A stretch of 40,286 nt of DNA from the NCBI GenBank assembly GCA_030697705.1, contig JAUYPE010000024.1:1-40286 (forward strand), in the 5' to 3' direction. Position 1 is the first letter of the stretch, and the number at the start of each line of letters is the position of its first letter. The notes under the pieces were generated by a model. It was not told the origin of the DNA and did not search any database. It worked only from the letters and a program-made list of their open reading frames with translations. The position numbers were made by a program, and so were the translations under genes. Below are positions 25,921 through 35,115 of this stretch, in pieces. Source of the stretch: a bacterium. Its GTDB lineage: Bacteria; Patescibacteriota; Minisyncoccia; Sungbacterales; HO2-52-23.

Positions 25921-27438
25921 ATGAGGATATGGCGCTACATTCTCGGCGGGCTTGTAGGATCGGCGGCTTATAACCGCATCGGCCCAAGCTCTTATCTGAC
26001 CCGTATTACGGTGCACGGAACGACCTCATGGCATGTGATTGACTGCGGCTTAGAACCCGTGCCTTATACTTTTGATGCGCGAGAGTGGTATGCCGTCAAT
26101 CTGGAGGAGCTTGCCGCAATCTTACACGGTGAACGCATAAGCACGGTTCTCGTTACGCATGCGCATCTGGACCATTGCGGGTATTTACCCGCCTTAGAGC
26201 CATTCTTGAGGGATGACGCCAAGATCATTTGTACCTCCGTAACCAAAGAGCTCATTGAGTACATCCTGCATGATGTACTCATGCAATCGCTCGCGCGGGG
26301 AGGCATCTTGGGCGAACTTCCTTTCCAGACACTCCCACTTGTGAGAATCCTCCAACGCTTAGTGGCGGTGGATACCCCTGGCGTTATTTCTCTGGAGAAA
26401 GGTATCAGGGTCTTGTTATGGCCAGCTGGCCACATTAACGGCGCCTGTTCTTTTTTCTTTGAGATAAGTGAGGGAAGCGTGAGAAGAATCGTTGCCTACC
26501 TCGGTGATTCTTCTGTGCACCGGCAAACATCCGTTGAAGGAGCATCTCTGCCACCCGACCAGTGGCTCTTAAAGGGACGACACGATGTCATCGCCTCACT
26601 GGACTGCACGAATGGCGGAGAAGAAATCGCATTATGGGAAGATGAGCGGCAAAGATTACTGCACGACGCTATGCGGGTCGTGAAAGAGGGGAGGAGGTGG
26701 ATTGGTATTACCTTCTCAATTGTCCGCGCGCAGTCCCTTGCCCACGAGCTTTCCCTCCGCAAACGGCAAGATAGTACTCTGCGAAACATCCCCGTGTATG
26801 CGGATGGCGTATCAGTCCGTCGCATTAGCGAGGTGCTCAAAAATTTTTCATGGGCAGGAGGTCGGACGCTTGACCTGTCCGACGTAGAGTGGATTATTGG
26901 CTACCGAGGACGGCGTTCATTCATGAGAAATTTTGAGTCGGGCTGGGTTCTCACGCCATCCGGCATGGGGCACGGGCCGGCTGTTGACTACTTTACACGC
27001 TATCTTGAGGACCCGGCGACGTTCATCGCCTTTACCGGCTTTGTAGCACAAGGCACAAACGGACATAGAATCCTTAATGCCCAAAACGGGGAGATAGTGC
27101 GCTTGGGAGGAAACCGGGGAGATGAGGGCGGATTGGCACTTTCCGTCCGCGCCGAGCGAGCCATGTATCGCTTCGGGGCTCACCAGTCCCGTTCGGAAGC
27201 GATTATCCGCACGCTTGAACTCTTTGGGATTGACTCCCGAAGTTTGGTGCCGGGATTGCGGAGCGACTTCTCGGGAAACTTTCAAGACCTCCTTCCGCCC
27301 GGTACAGACCTTAGTGAACGGCAGGTTGGTCTCACGCATGGGAGCACGCGCGCATTGCAATGGTTTGAGAAATCTCTTGCAGGAATTGTGAAAACCGCAC
27401 GGGCGGATCAGGAAGACGATCGGTATAGGGAACTTTAA
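25921..27438 (+). CDS. MBL-fold (beta-CASP-like) metallo-hydrolase / ribonuclease-like protein
   Basis: THAHLDHCGYLPALEPF, PAGHINGACSFFFE, AYLGDSS motifs. Confidence 0.8.
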   Translation: MRIWRYILGGLVGSAAYNRIGPSSYLTRITVHGTTSWHVIDCGLEPVPYTFDAREWYAVNLEELAAILHGERISTVLVTHAHLDHCGYLPALEPFLRDDAKIICTSVTKELIEYILHDVLMQSLARGGILGELPFQTLPLVRILQRLVAVDTPGVISLEKGIRVLLWPAGHINGACSFFFEISEGSVRRIVAYLGDSSVHRQTSVEGASLPPDQWLLKGRHDVIASLDCTNGGEEIALWEDERQRLLHDAMRVVKEGRRWIGITFSIVRAQSLAHELSLRKRQDSTLRNIPVYADGVSVRRISEVLKNFSWAGGRTLDLSDVEWIIGYRGRRSFMRNFESGWVLTPSGMGHGPAVDYFTRYLEDPATFIAFTGFVAQGTNGHRILNAQNGEIVRLGGNRGDEGGLALSVRAERAMYRFGAHQSRSEAIIRTLELFGIDSRSLVPGLRSDFSGNFQDLLPPGTDLSERQVGLTHGSTRALQWFEKSLAGIVKTARADQEDDRYREL

Positions 27439-27517
27439 CCTCCACACTCCCCGCACTGTTCTCAATGAGCATGGGCGGGGATTTTCATAGAAGCACAATT
27501 TCTGGTAATCTTTTTTT

Positions 27518-28972
27518 ATGAACGAAGAATACAGCTCTCTCAAAAGCGACCGGGAACAGCACTTTCTCAAATCCGAACGAGCCCGCCGTCCGGAACTTTT
27601 TATTTATCCGCTCGCCATAGATGACGAGAAAACACTGGAACATATCGGCATAGAACATATCTTCGGTGAGCGACCATCGGGACATCTTAAAATTTTTCCG
27701 GAGGACTTCATCGTTGAAGAAATCGCGAAAGACGGTACGATCAGCACCATTAACCCCGCCGCTGAAGATACCGTTGATACGCCCCGAGACCTCGGAACGC
27801 CCGGCAAAACCGTATGGGCAACACTCGTCAAGATAGGGGAGGACACGGTTGAGGTAGTGAACGAGCTTGGCGCACGCCTTAACATTGATAAAAAACAAAT
27901 CGGCTACGCAGGCATTAAAGACAAGTACGCAATTACCGCCCAACAGATCAGTATTCGCAACGTCGCTGAAGAACAGCTTCGCGCAGTGCGCGTTCCACAT
28001 TTTTTTCTTAAAGACATATTCTCCGGCAAGGGTGCGCTCCAGGTAGGGAATTTGGAAGGAAACCGTTTTTCAATTTTTATCCGTACCGTCGAGCATAGTG
28101 AGCGCGCATCTATCGCTACCACTCTGGCAATCCTCGCCAAGCAGGGTTTTTGGAATTTCTTCTATACCCAACGCTTCGGCACTCCCCGCCTTATTTCCCA
28201 TATCCAGGGCCGTCTCGTTCTGCAAGGCAGGTACGAGGAGGCGATCAAAACATCACTGACCATGCCGAGCGTACGGGAGATTCCTTATTTCCGTGCGTTG
28301 CGCGAGGAGTTAGCGGGAGCGTGGGGAGAGTGGGACACTCTACTGAAAAAACTGGAACAATTCCCTTATTCTTTTCGCAATGAGCAAAAAATAATCACTC
28401 ATCTTGCCGATCGTCCGGGCGACTTTATCGGTGCGCTTCACCGCATCCCCGATCAGGTTAAACTCTGGGTCTACGCGTATACAAGTTTTCTTTTCAATAA
28501 AAAACTCTCCTCCCTTATCACTACCGAAGCGGAAGTACCTCGCGAACTTCCCTTGGCAACGGAGAGCACTCCTGATGCGTGGCGATGGTACGAAGATATA
28601 CTGCGCGCGGATGGGATCCGACCGCCATTCATCCCCCTCCGCAATTTCCCCTTTATTCAGCGTCCGGCAAGAGGAATAGAGACGGCAAAAGGGGTAAAAC
28701 TCAATGGTTGGGAGATAACCGACCAGGGTGTCGCCCTTGATTTTTCACTGGATAAGGGATGCTACGCTACCACCTTCCTCGCTCATCTTTTTATGTTGAG
28801 TTCCGGCCAGCCGGTTCCCGAAGGAGTGTCGCTTGATGAGATTGATACCAAAAAAATACTGGGAACCGGAACGATTGCGGAGTTACGGCATAGTAACTTC
28901 AAAAAAGTATTTGAGGAACGGAACCAAACGGAAATCATGATTGCACCGCTTCCACACAACGATAATGCTTAA
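27518..28972 (+). CDS. truD: tRNA pseudouridine(13) synthase TruD
   Basis: GHLKIFPEDFIVEEI, KKQIGYAGIKDKYAITAQQISI, GNRFSIFIRTV, FWNFFYTQRFGTPR. Confidence 0.93.
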   Translation: MNEEYSSLKSDREQHFLKSERARRPELFIYPLAIDDEKTLEHIGIEHIFGERPSGHLKIFPEDFIVEEIAKDGTISTINPAAEDTVDTPRDLGTPGKTVWATLVKIGEDTVEVVNELGARLNIDKKQIGYAGIKDKYAITAQQISIRNVAEEQLRAVRVPHFFLKDIFSGKGALQVGNLEGNRFSIFIRTVEHSERASIATTLAILAKQGFWNFFYTQRFGTPRLISHIQGRLVLQGRYEEAIKTSLTMPSVREIPYFRALREELAGAWGEWDTLLKKLEQFPYSFRNEQKIITHLADRPGDFIGALHRIPDQVKLWVYAYTSFLFNKKLSSLITTEAEVPRELPLATESTPDAWRWYEDILRADGIRPPFIPLRNFPFIQRPARGIETAKGVKLNGWEITDQGVALDFSLDKGCYATTFLAHLFMLSSGQPVPEGVSLDEIDTKKILGTGTIAELRHSNFKKVFEERNQTEIMIAPLPHNDNA

Positions 28973-28981
28973 AAAAATAAG

Positions 28982-29014
28982 AGGCCGACGGTACACAGGT
29001 GTACGGTCGGCCTT
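28982..29014. terminator. Strong hairpin terminator between convergent genes
   Basis: aggccgac-ggtacacaggtgtac-ggtcggcct. Confidence 0.7.
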
Positions 29015-29039
29015 GTTGAAACGCTGACAGCTTTTTTGT

Positions 29040-29906
29040 TTAGGAGGCGACATACCCCCAACCGTCATTATGATTGTAGGTCAGGACATTGCGTCCTGCC
29101 GTTGATTGTAAAAATCCCTGTGAACCAACGAAGTTGACCGTATGGACAACTTCCCTCCGAAAGAATGCCAACTCGCTCCGAGGAATCCAGTGGGTATCCT
29201 CCAAGAGAGGACGCACGGACTGGAGGTAGACACCCCTTTCCGTCTTCTTAAGGAGGAGGCACTTGAACACCGTCTCCTCACCCTTGAGTTGCCCCGTGTA
29301 CTGGGGAATATTTTCCCACACATGGACAACTTGCGATGCCTGACCAAACGCGCGGGACAGAAAGCGCTCTTGGTCTTGTGTGAAAAGAATCTCCTTGGCT
29401 CCCCTCCGGTAGCCGACAACGAGGAATCCTTCGTCCTTGTCAGGCCTCTTCCAGCAGTGGGTATTATCCACTGCATAGCCAGACGCCAACAGCTCCTGGC
29501 TCAATGTTGGCGCGGCGGGCTTGCGAAGACCCTGCTGGCCAAAGATGGGCGTGCCAGAGTCGCCGGGACACCGTGTTTTACCACGGCCACGGACACCCCG
29601 AAACTTCCGGCCCGCGAACAAACTAATGAGAGCATGCTCGTTCTCAATCCTCTCCTCGTCGCGAACAACGGTGGGGAGGATCTCGAGGGCGCGGTTCAGC
29701 GCCTCCCCGTAAAGCTTGAACTTTACAAGGACGGCATCCGGAGAGTCGGCGCGTGGTGCCCTTCTATCCCGATGGGATGCGATGCTCACGCACCGACCGT
29801 TTGCGCCTGCACGATTGCGGCATCGCCCACCCAACGCACTCTCCGCGGCACGGTCACACGCCATCGGGATTACTTGGGACTGAACAGTCGTCTGTGCTGT
29901 CTGCAT
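29040..29906 (-). CDS. Hypothetical protein, 288 aa
   Basis: SD-like AAGGAGA upstream of ATG at 29906; soluble composition; ends at the shared terminator. Confidence 0.65.
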   Translation of the reverse strand: MQTAQTTVQSQVIPMACDRAAESALGGRCRNRAGANGRCVSIASHRDRRAPRADSPDAVLVKFKLYGEALNRALEILPTVVRDEERIENEHALISLFAGRKFRGVRGRGKTRCPGDSGTPIFGQQGLRKPAAPTLSQELLASGYAVDNTHCWKRPDKDEGFLVVGYRRGAKEILFTQDQERFLSRAFGQASQVVHVWENIPQYTGQLKGEETVFKCLLLKKTERGVYLQSVRPLLEDTHWIPRSELAFFRREVVHTVNFVGSQGFLQSTAGRNVLTYNHNDGWGYVAS

Positions 29907-30082
29907 CTTCCGTCTCCTTGTGCGTAGCCAAAGGCCAATTGAAAAACATCACACTGCATGAAAGGTACTTGCCAAGAGTGTACACTATATTGTATTTTCT
30001 GTCAAGTATCCACAAGATAGCCCATTTTGAGGCATGCCACCTCCTTGCCCATCGGCAAAAACCGTGCTATTCTTGCCAAGTT

Positions 30083-31906
30083 ATGAAAAAATTCTCCAAA
30101 CAATTCATCGGAGCGCTCGGCATCCTGCTCATCGTTGCGGGAAGCTCCGCGCTTATCGCAGAACAATTCAAAGAAAAACAGTCCATCCCGCTTTCCCAGG
30201 TGGTCGCCAAGATAAACGCCGACGAGATTGACGCCATAAAGATCTCCGACTCAACGCTCACTATTACCGCCAAAGATAAGACGCAATTCACGGCGGAAAA
30301 AGAAACCGAGACCGGCTTGACGGAGACCCTGCGCAATTACGGCGTAGATCCGGAAAAGCTCAAAAAAGTGAATCTTGAGGTCGCGGGAACGAGCTCGTCG
30401 GGCGTTATTTTCGGCATTCTCCTTCAGATCATCGGTCCCCTTCTTCTCATCGGACTCTTTATCTGGTTCACGGCGCGGCAAGTTCAGCGCGGCTCCATGC
30501 AGGCATTTAGTTTTGGACAGTCCCGCGCGCGGCTCATCACTCCCGACAATACCAAGGATCGCATTACGTTTAAGGATGTCGCGGGCGTGAAAGAGGCAAA
30601 ACAAGAGCTGGAAGAGGTGGTTGACTTTCTCAAAAATCCCAAGAAATTCCTGGATATCGGGGCAAAGATTCCCAAAGGCGTTTTATTGATGGGCGCGCCG
30701 GGTACGGGAAAAACTCTCCTGGCACGCGCCGTCGCAGGTGAAGCTGGCGTACCGTTTTTTCACATGTCCGGCTCGGAATTTATTGAGATGTTCGTCGGCG
30801 TGGGCGCGAGCCGCGTGCGCGATACTTTTCGATTAGCAAAAAAATCCGCGCCAAGCATTATTTTTCTTGATGAAATTGACGCGGTTGGTCGCATGCGGGG
30901 AACGGGACTCGGCGGGGGGCATGATGAGCGCGAGCAGACCTTGAACCAACTCTTGGTGGAGATGGATGGCATGGAGACGGACGATCGCGTTATTATGCTT
31001 GCCGGCACCAACCGCCCCGATGTGCTGGATCCCGCACTTTTGCGCCCGGGCAGGTTTGACCGTCGCGTCATCTTAGACCTCCCCGATATCAACGACCGCG
31101 AACAGATTCTCAAAATCCATGCGCGCAACAAGCCGCTTGCCGAGGGCGTGGAGCTCCGCGTCATCGCCGAGCGCACGCCCGGATTTTCAGGAGCTGATTT
31201 GGCGAATCTCGTGAATGAGGCGGCGATTGTCGCGGCACGCGCCGACCGCACCACCGTCACGCAAGACGATCTTCTGAACTCCATAGAAAAAGTTATTTTG
31301 GGACCCGAGCGTAAGAGCCGGCTTCTGACGCAGGATGAGAAAAAAATATCCGCCTACCACGAAGCGGGACACGCATTAGTGGCCGCCTCGCTCAAGCATG
31401 CCGATCCGGTGCATAAAATTTCTATTGTGTCCCGGGGACGCGCCGCCGGCTACACCCTTAAACTTCCCCTTGAAGAGCGGCATTTGTACTCACGTTCGCA
31501 CTTTTGGGACGAGCTCGCCGTCTCCCTCGGCGGCTATGTTGCGGAAAAGCTGGTGTTTAATGAACTCACGACGGGCGCCAGTGATGATTTACAAAGAGCG
31601 ACAAACCTCGCGCGCAATCTCGTTACGCGCTTCGGTATGTCCGACAAGATAGGTCCCGTGGTACTTATAGAAAAAGATGAGATGGTCTTCCTTGGGCGCG
31701 AACTTGGCAGTGAGCGCCCCTACTCGGAAGAGACCGCGCGCGTCATTGATGAGGAGGTTAAAAAACTTATGGACACCGCGCGCGACCGTGCGCATGAAGT
31801 CCTCACGCGCCGCCGCGTGAAGCTGGATGAAATAGCCAGAGTTCTCGTAGAAAAAGAGACGATTGAACACGCAGAGTTTAACGCCATCGTGAAGGAGAAG
31901 GAGTAA
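30083..31906 (+). CDS. ftsH: ATP-dependent zinc metalloprotease FtsH
   Basis: Walker A GAPGTGKT, Walker [21 protein letters not shown] zinc motif; start trimmed to MKKFSKQF. Confidence 0.97.
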   Translation: MKKFSKQFIGALGILLIVAGSSALIAEQFKEKQSIPLSQVVAKINADEIDAIKISDSTLTITAKDKTQFTAEKETETGLTETLRNYGVDPEKLKKVNLEVAGTSSSGVIFGILLQIIGPLLLIGLFIWFTARQVQRGSMQAFSFGQSRARLITPDNTKDRITFKDVAGVKEAKQELEEVVDFLKNPKKFLDIGAKIPKGVLLMGAPGTGKTLLARAVAGEAGVPFFHMSGSEFIEMFVGVGASRVRDTFRLAKKSAPSIIFLDEIDAVGRMRGTGLGGGHDEREQTLNQLLVEMDGMETDDRVIMLAGTNRPDVLDPALLRPGRFDRRVILDLPDINDREQILKIHARNKPLAEGVELRVIAERTPGFSGADLANLVNEAAIVAARADRTTVTQDDLLNSIEKVILGPERKSRLLTQDEKKISAYHEAGHALVAASLKHADPVHKISIVSRGRAAGYTLKLPLEERHLYSRSHFWDELAVSLGGYVAEKLVFNELTTGASDDLQRATNLARNLVTRFGMSDKIGPVVLIEKDEMVFLGRELGSERPYSEETARVIDEEVKKLMDTARDRAHEVLTRRRVKLDEIARVLVEKETIEHAEFNAIVKEKE

Positions 31907-31968
31907 GGGGTTCCGGTAAAAAGATGTGGCGTTGACACACCCTAGCACCCCGTCTATCATACAAATAT

Positions 31969-32274
31969 ATGAAAATACGACTTAAACAACATGTAAGGGT
32001 TTCTTTACCGACTGTTAAGATTGGTGTAAGCCGTCAGATGGTGATTCCCAAAAAATTCTACGATACGCTTGGATTAGTACCGGGAGATTACTTAGAAGTT
32101 GACCTCTATCAGGGTAATCGCCTCTTGGTGACCCCTAAAGCACTCGTGAATAGACATCCGGAAATTGATCACCTCCTCAACGAGGCAGAGAACGACATCA
32201 AGACTGGCCGCGTGAGTAACTCATTTGCCACAGTTACTCAACTCAAGCGACACCTTGATGCGGCAACGCGGTAA
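31969..32274 (+). CDS. AbrB/SpoVT-type antitoxin
   Basis: VKIGVSRQMVIPKKFYDTLGLVPGDYLEVDLYQGNRLLVTPK swapped-hairpin motif; TAATG overlap with next gene. Confidence 0.85.
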   Translation: MKIRLKQHVRVSLPTVKIGVSRQMVIPKKFYDTLGLVPGDYLEVDLYQGNRLLVTPKALVNRHPEIDHLLNEAENDIKTGRVSNSFATVTQLKRHLDAATR

Positions 32275-32513
32275 TGCAGGTTCGCACCACCAAGCATTTT
32301 GATCGCTCCTATGCCAAAGCGTCACCTCTCATCAGACAGGCGTTTCTCAAGCAAGTAGCTTTTCTTCTTAAGGATATTGGTCATCCTTCACTGCGTGCGA
32401 AAAGGTATGATGAGATACGGTGGCAAGCCCGCATAACCCAGGATTGGCGCTTTTATTTTCGCGTGGAGAGGGATACCTATCTCTTACTTGATATGGTTCG
32501 TCATCCCAAGTAA
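32274..32513 (+). CDS. RelE/ParE-superfamily toxin
   Basis: KHFDRSYAKASPLIRQAFLKQVAFLLKD...RITQDWRFYFRVERDTYLLLDMVRHPK. Confidence 0.82.
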   Translation: MQVRTTKHFDRSYAKASPLIRQAFLKQVAFLLKDIGHPSLRAKRYDEIRWQARITQDWRFYFRVERDTYLLLDMVRHPK

Positions 32514-32564
32514 TCAACGGCACGACTTCAAATTTATATTTGACGGCGAGGAAGAAATAAGAAT

Positions 32565-32636
32565 GGGCACATAGCTCAATGGTAGAGCAGTCGTCTTATA
32601 CACGACCGGTTCTAGGTTCGAATCCTAGTGTGCCCA
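32565..32636 (+). tRNA. tRNA-Ile(TAT)
   Basis: GGGCACA/TGTGCCC acceptor, anticodon arm GTCGT-CTTATAC-ACGAC, T-arm CTAGGTTCGAATCCTAG. Confidence 0.88.
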
Positions 32637-32649
32637 TTCTTATTTCGAC

Positions 32650-32743
32650 CGAGTGAGCCGATTATATCATTGGTATACCTCGGCGGTTCTAGGTTTCCGC
32701 CCAAGGCGGATCCGCCTCCGGCGGACGAATCCTAGCGCACCCA
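32650..32743 (+). pseudogene. Decayed tRNA copy lacking the anticodon arm, T-loop interrupted by a 30-bp double hairpin
   Basis: D-arm-like TATATCATTGGTATA, then ggttctaggtt / cgaatcctagcgcaccca split at 32696-32725. Confidence 0.8.
32696..32725. repeat. 30-bp double-hairpin palindrome (tccgcc-caa-ggcgga-tccgcc-tcc-ggcgga)
   Basis: Two consecutive 6-3-6 perfect hairpins; same architecture as 2305-2334. Confidence 0.9.
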
Positions 32744-32982
32744 CTTTTATTTCGTCCGAACTTCCCGAGGGATACGCTCGTAAACCAGATATATCATAGA
32801 CGCAATCTATTCAAAACTTGATCCTCGACTGCACCAAAAATGAGCAAGAATCACAGATAAAGACCCTGAACTGCAATGATGCGCGTTTGACTTATCTCTC
32901 AAAAGCGCGTAAGACAGAGAGCGAAGGAGGTTATTTTTTCGTTTTTTGAAAATTAAATACCCAACACAAAGAGGGGAGTGCT

Positions 32983-34479
32983 GTGCATCAAACCATTTTT
33001 GGCAATGAGCAGGAGTACGGAATAGCAATCTCCGCTCCCACAGAAGAAAAACGCAAAGAAGAGATGGATCGGCTGTATGCCGGTCAGACGCTGGGATACG
33101 GACTCTCGCTCTATGGACCGCGCGGATTGGGAGGATTTCTTGAGAATGGAGGACGACTGTACCGAGACAACTCGTGGCATCCCGAGTATGCCACGCCCGA
33201 AGCCGGCTGCGCGTCTGATATCGTCTCATATATCCGGAGCGGCGACCGCATTCTTGCCATGATCGCCGACGGAATGAATGAGGGATTTTTCAAGGGAGGA
33301 GTGCGCGTAGCGTTCTTTGTCCATAACCGCGACGCCTCCGGCAATGTGTTCGGCACGCATGAAAACTACCTCATGACGCGCATGCAAAGCCGCATATCGC
33401 TCGGCGGCATCGCGGAGCTCATGGCGCCTTTTTTTGCAAGCCGGATTATTTTCACCGGAAACGGATCGGCAACACCCGGTGGCTATCACCTCTCCCAACG
33501 CGCATCGGCTACCGGTCATCTCGTCTCCGAACAGGCCAATCTGACCGGTGTACGAGGATTCATAAGTTCCCGCGATGAGCCACATGCCGACCGAGAACGC
33601 TGGCGCCGCCTTCACGTCATCGGTGCCGACGCGACGATGGCCGAGACGGCGACATTCTTCAGATATGGTGCCACCATGGCTGTCATAGAGCTCATAGAGG
33701 AAGAGTACTTAACCAAGTTACCGTGGTGGGACAGCCAATACCACTCCAACGATATCATCCCGGCGCTCCGCCATTATACGAACGACCTCACCCTCCGCAA
33801 AGCGGCGCGGCTCGGGCACGGCTATTATTCCGCGGCGGATATGCAGGAGTTCTATTATGAGAAAGTGGCGCGGTTTTCCGAATATACCGGACGCACGGAC
33901 GAGGAGCGTAAAAAATTGCTCGTTCTGTGGGGCGATTTGATTAAACGAGCGCGCTCCGCGCATCCCGAAGAGGCGCTTTCACCCTTCGTTGACTGGGCGG
34001 CAAAGATGCGACTTATGAAGGAACGGGGGTTGTGGTATATACGATCAAAAAGAGGAGGAACGCTTTTTCCGGACGATGCCACCTGCTACCGCGCACAGGC
34101 GATAGACATTCGGTATCACGATGTCGGTTCGCACGGCCTTGCCAACATCCTCATGAGTCCCACACGCGACAGCCGGCTCTGGCGTCTTGAACGAATGGTG
34201 ACCGACCAGTCCATTGGGGAGGCGTGCCGTGCTCCCGCACGGGACGTAGCGCGCGCAACCCGGGCTTACGCCCGAGCCGAGCAGATCAAATGGATTATAG
34301 ACAACGTTCGTAGCCACTGTCACATAGCAGTTGACTGGACAAGCATCAAAATCCACCGGAATATGTCATCCGGACCGTTCCATACCTTTTCCAATCCCGA
34401 TCCCCGGCGTTCTGATCCGCATATACCCCCGCACACGGAACAGTGGTCGCGGCATACACTCATCCCCAGAAAACCCTAA
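32983..34479 (+). CDS. PafA/Dop-superfamily protein (Pup/UBact ligase or deamidase/depupylase)
   Basis: GTG start with GAGGGGAG SD; FGNEQEYGI, FLENGGRLYRDNSWHPEYATPE, GTHENYLMTR, SSRDEPHADRERWRRLHVIGADATMAETATFFRYG, IDIRYHDV. Confidence 0.9.
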   Translation: MHQTIFGNEQEYGIAISAPTEEKRKEEMDRLYAGQTLGYGLSLYGPRGLGGFLENGGRLYRDNSWHPEYATPEAGCASDIVSYIRSGDRILAMIADGMNEGFFKGGVRVAFFVHNRDASGNVFGTHENYLMTRMQSRISLGGIAELMAPFFASRIIFTGNGSATPGGYHLSQRASATGHLVSEQANLTGVRGFISSRDEPHADRERWRRLHVIGADATMAETATFFRYGATMAVIELIEEEYLTKLPWWDSQYHSNDIIPALRHYTNDLTLRKAARLGHGYYSAADMQEFYYEKVARFSEYTGRTDEERKKLLVLWGDLIKRARSAHPEEALSPFVDWAAKMRLMKERGLWYIRSKRGGTLFPDDATCYRAQAIDIRYHDVGSHGLANILMSPTRDSRLWRLERMVTDQSIGEACRAPARDVARATRAYARAEQIKWIIDNVRSHCHIAVDWTSIKIHRNMSSGPFHTFSNPDPRRSDPHIPPHTEQWSRHTLIPRKP

Positions 34480-34518
34480 CACCGGCGACCAAGAAAGCCG
34501 ACACGGAGGGACAATACG

Positions 34519-34554
34519 AAAAGGCATCGCGCTGTTACGCTGATGCCTTTTTTT
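34519..34554 (+). terminator. Rho-independent terminator after PafA/Dop gene
   Basis: aaaggcatc-gcgctgttacgct-gatgccttttttt. Confidence 0.85.
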
Positions 34555-34580
34555 AATATCTTGACCCGCATTGCTTCCCC

Positions 34581-34891
34581 CTACACCACCCACCGATACT
34601 GCTCCATAAACCGCCGCACCATCGCCTCCATATGCTCATGGGTACTGTCCAGCCGGTAATGCGCCGTAACCAGAACGGTAAAGTTAAACGCGCGCACTTG
34701 ATCAGGTCCCGACACCCGTATCGTCGCTCTGCCATTGTACTCGCCAAGTTCCCGCGCGCCCGAAGCCCGAGCAGGTCATACGCCGCCTGCCACAACGCAA
34801 GACGCCACCACTCCACCTCGCCATCTCCTCCGCAAAGGAGATTCAGAAGACCGTCGATAACATGAGAGAACTCCTTGGTGCCCACCTTCAT
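34581..34891 (-). pseudogene. Hypothetical ~100-aa protein with apparent frameshift (or sequencing error)
   Basis: Frame A ...EVEWWRLALWQAAYDLLGLRARG then frame B ...ELGEYNGRATIRVSGPDQVRAFNFTVLVTAHYRLDSTHEHMEAMVRRFMEQYRWVV*. Confidence 0.5.
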
Positions 34892-35115
34892 CCGCTCCCT
34901 CCTTCCTTAAAATCACAACCGGACAGTATCTTATACGAGGAATCGTACCGCCGCCAAGCACCCCTCGCAAGTATATCTTCTTCGTGATGGCATTTTATGG
35001 AATGCATGCAGGCAAAAGTATTATTCAGTCGTGCAAAAAAAATGAGGGTACCCAATAGTGGATACCCTCTCTGTACAGTACTTCCCTTCAAAACCATAAA
35101 GAGATCGTGTTACTT

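Noticed and set aside
29142-29927. 261-aa plus-strand ORF
   Set aside because: Antisense to the 29040-29906 ORF, which has a good SD (AAGGAGA) and ends at a terminator; the plus ORF looks like a shadow frame.
29753-30082. N-terminal extension of the FtsH ORF
   Set aside because: Low-quality sequence overlapping the divergent gene; FtsH starts naturally at [16 protein letters not shown] (30083).
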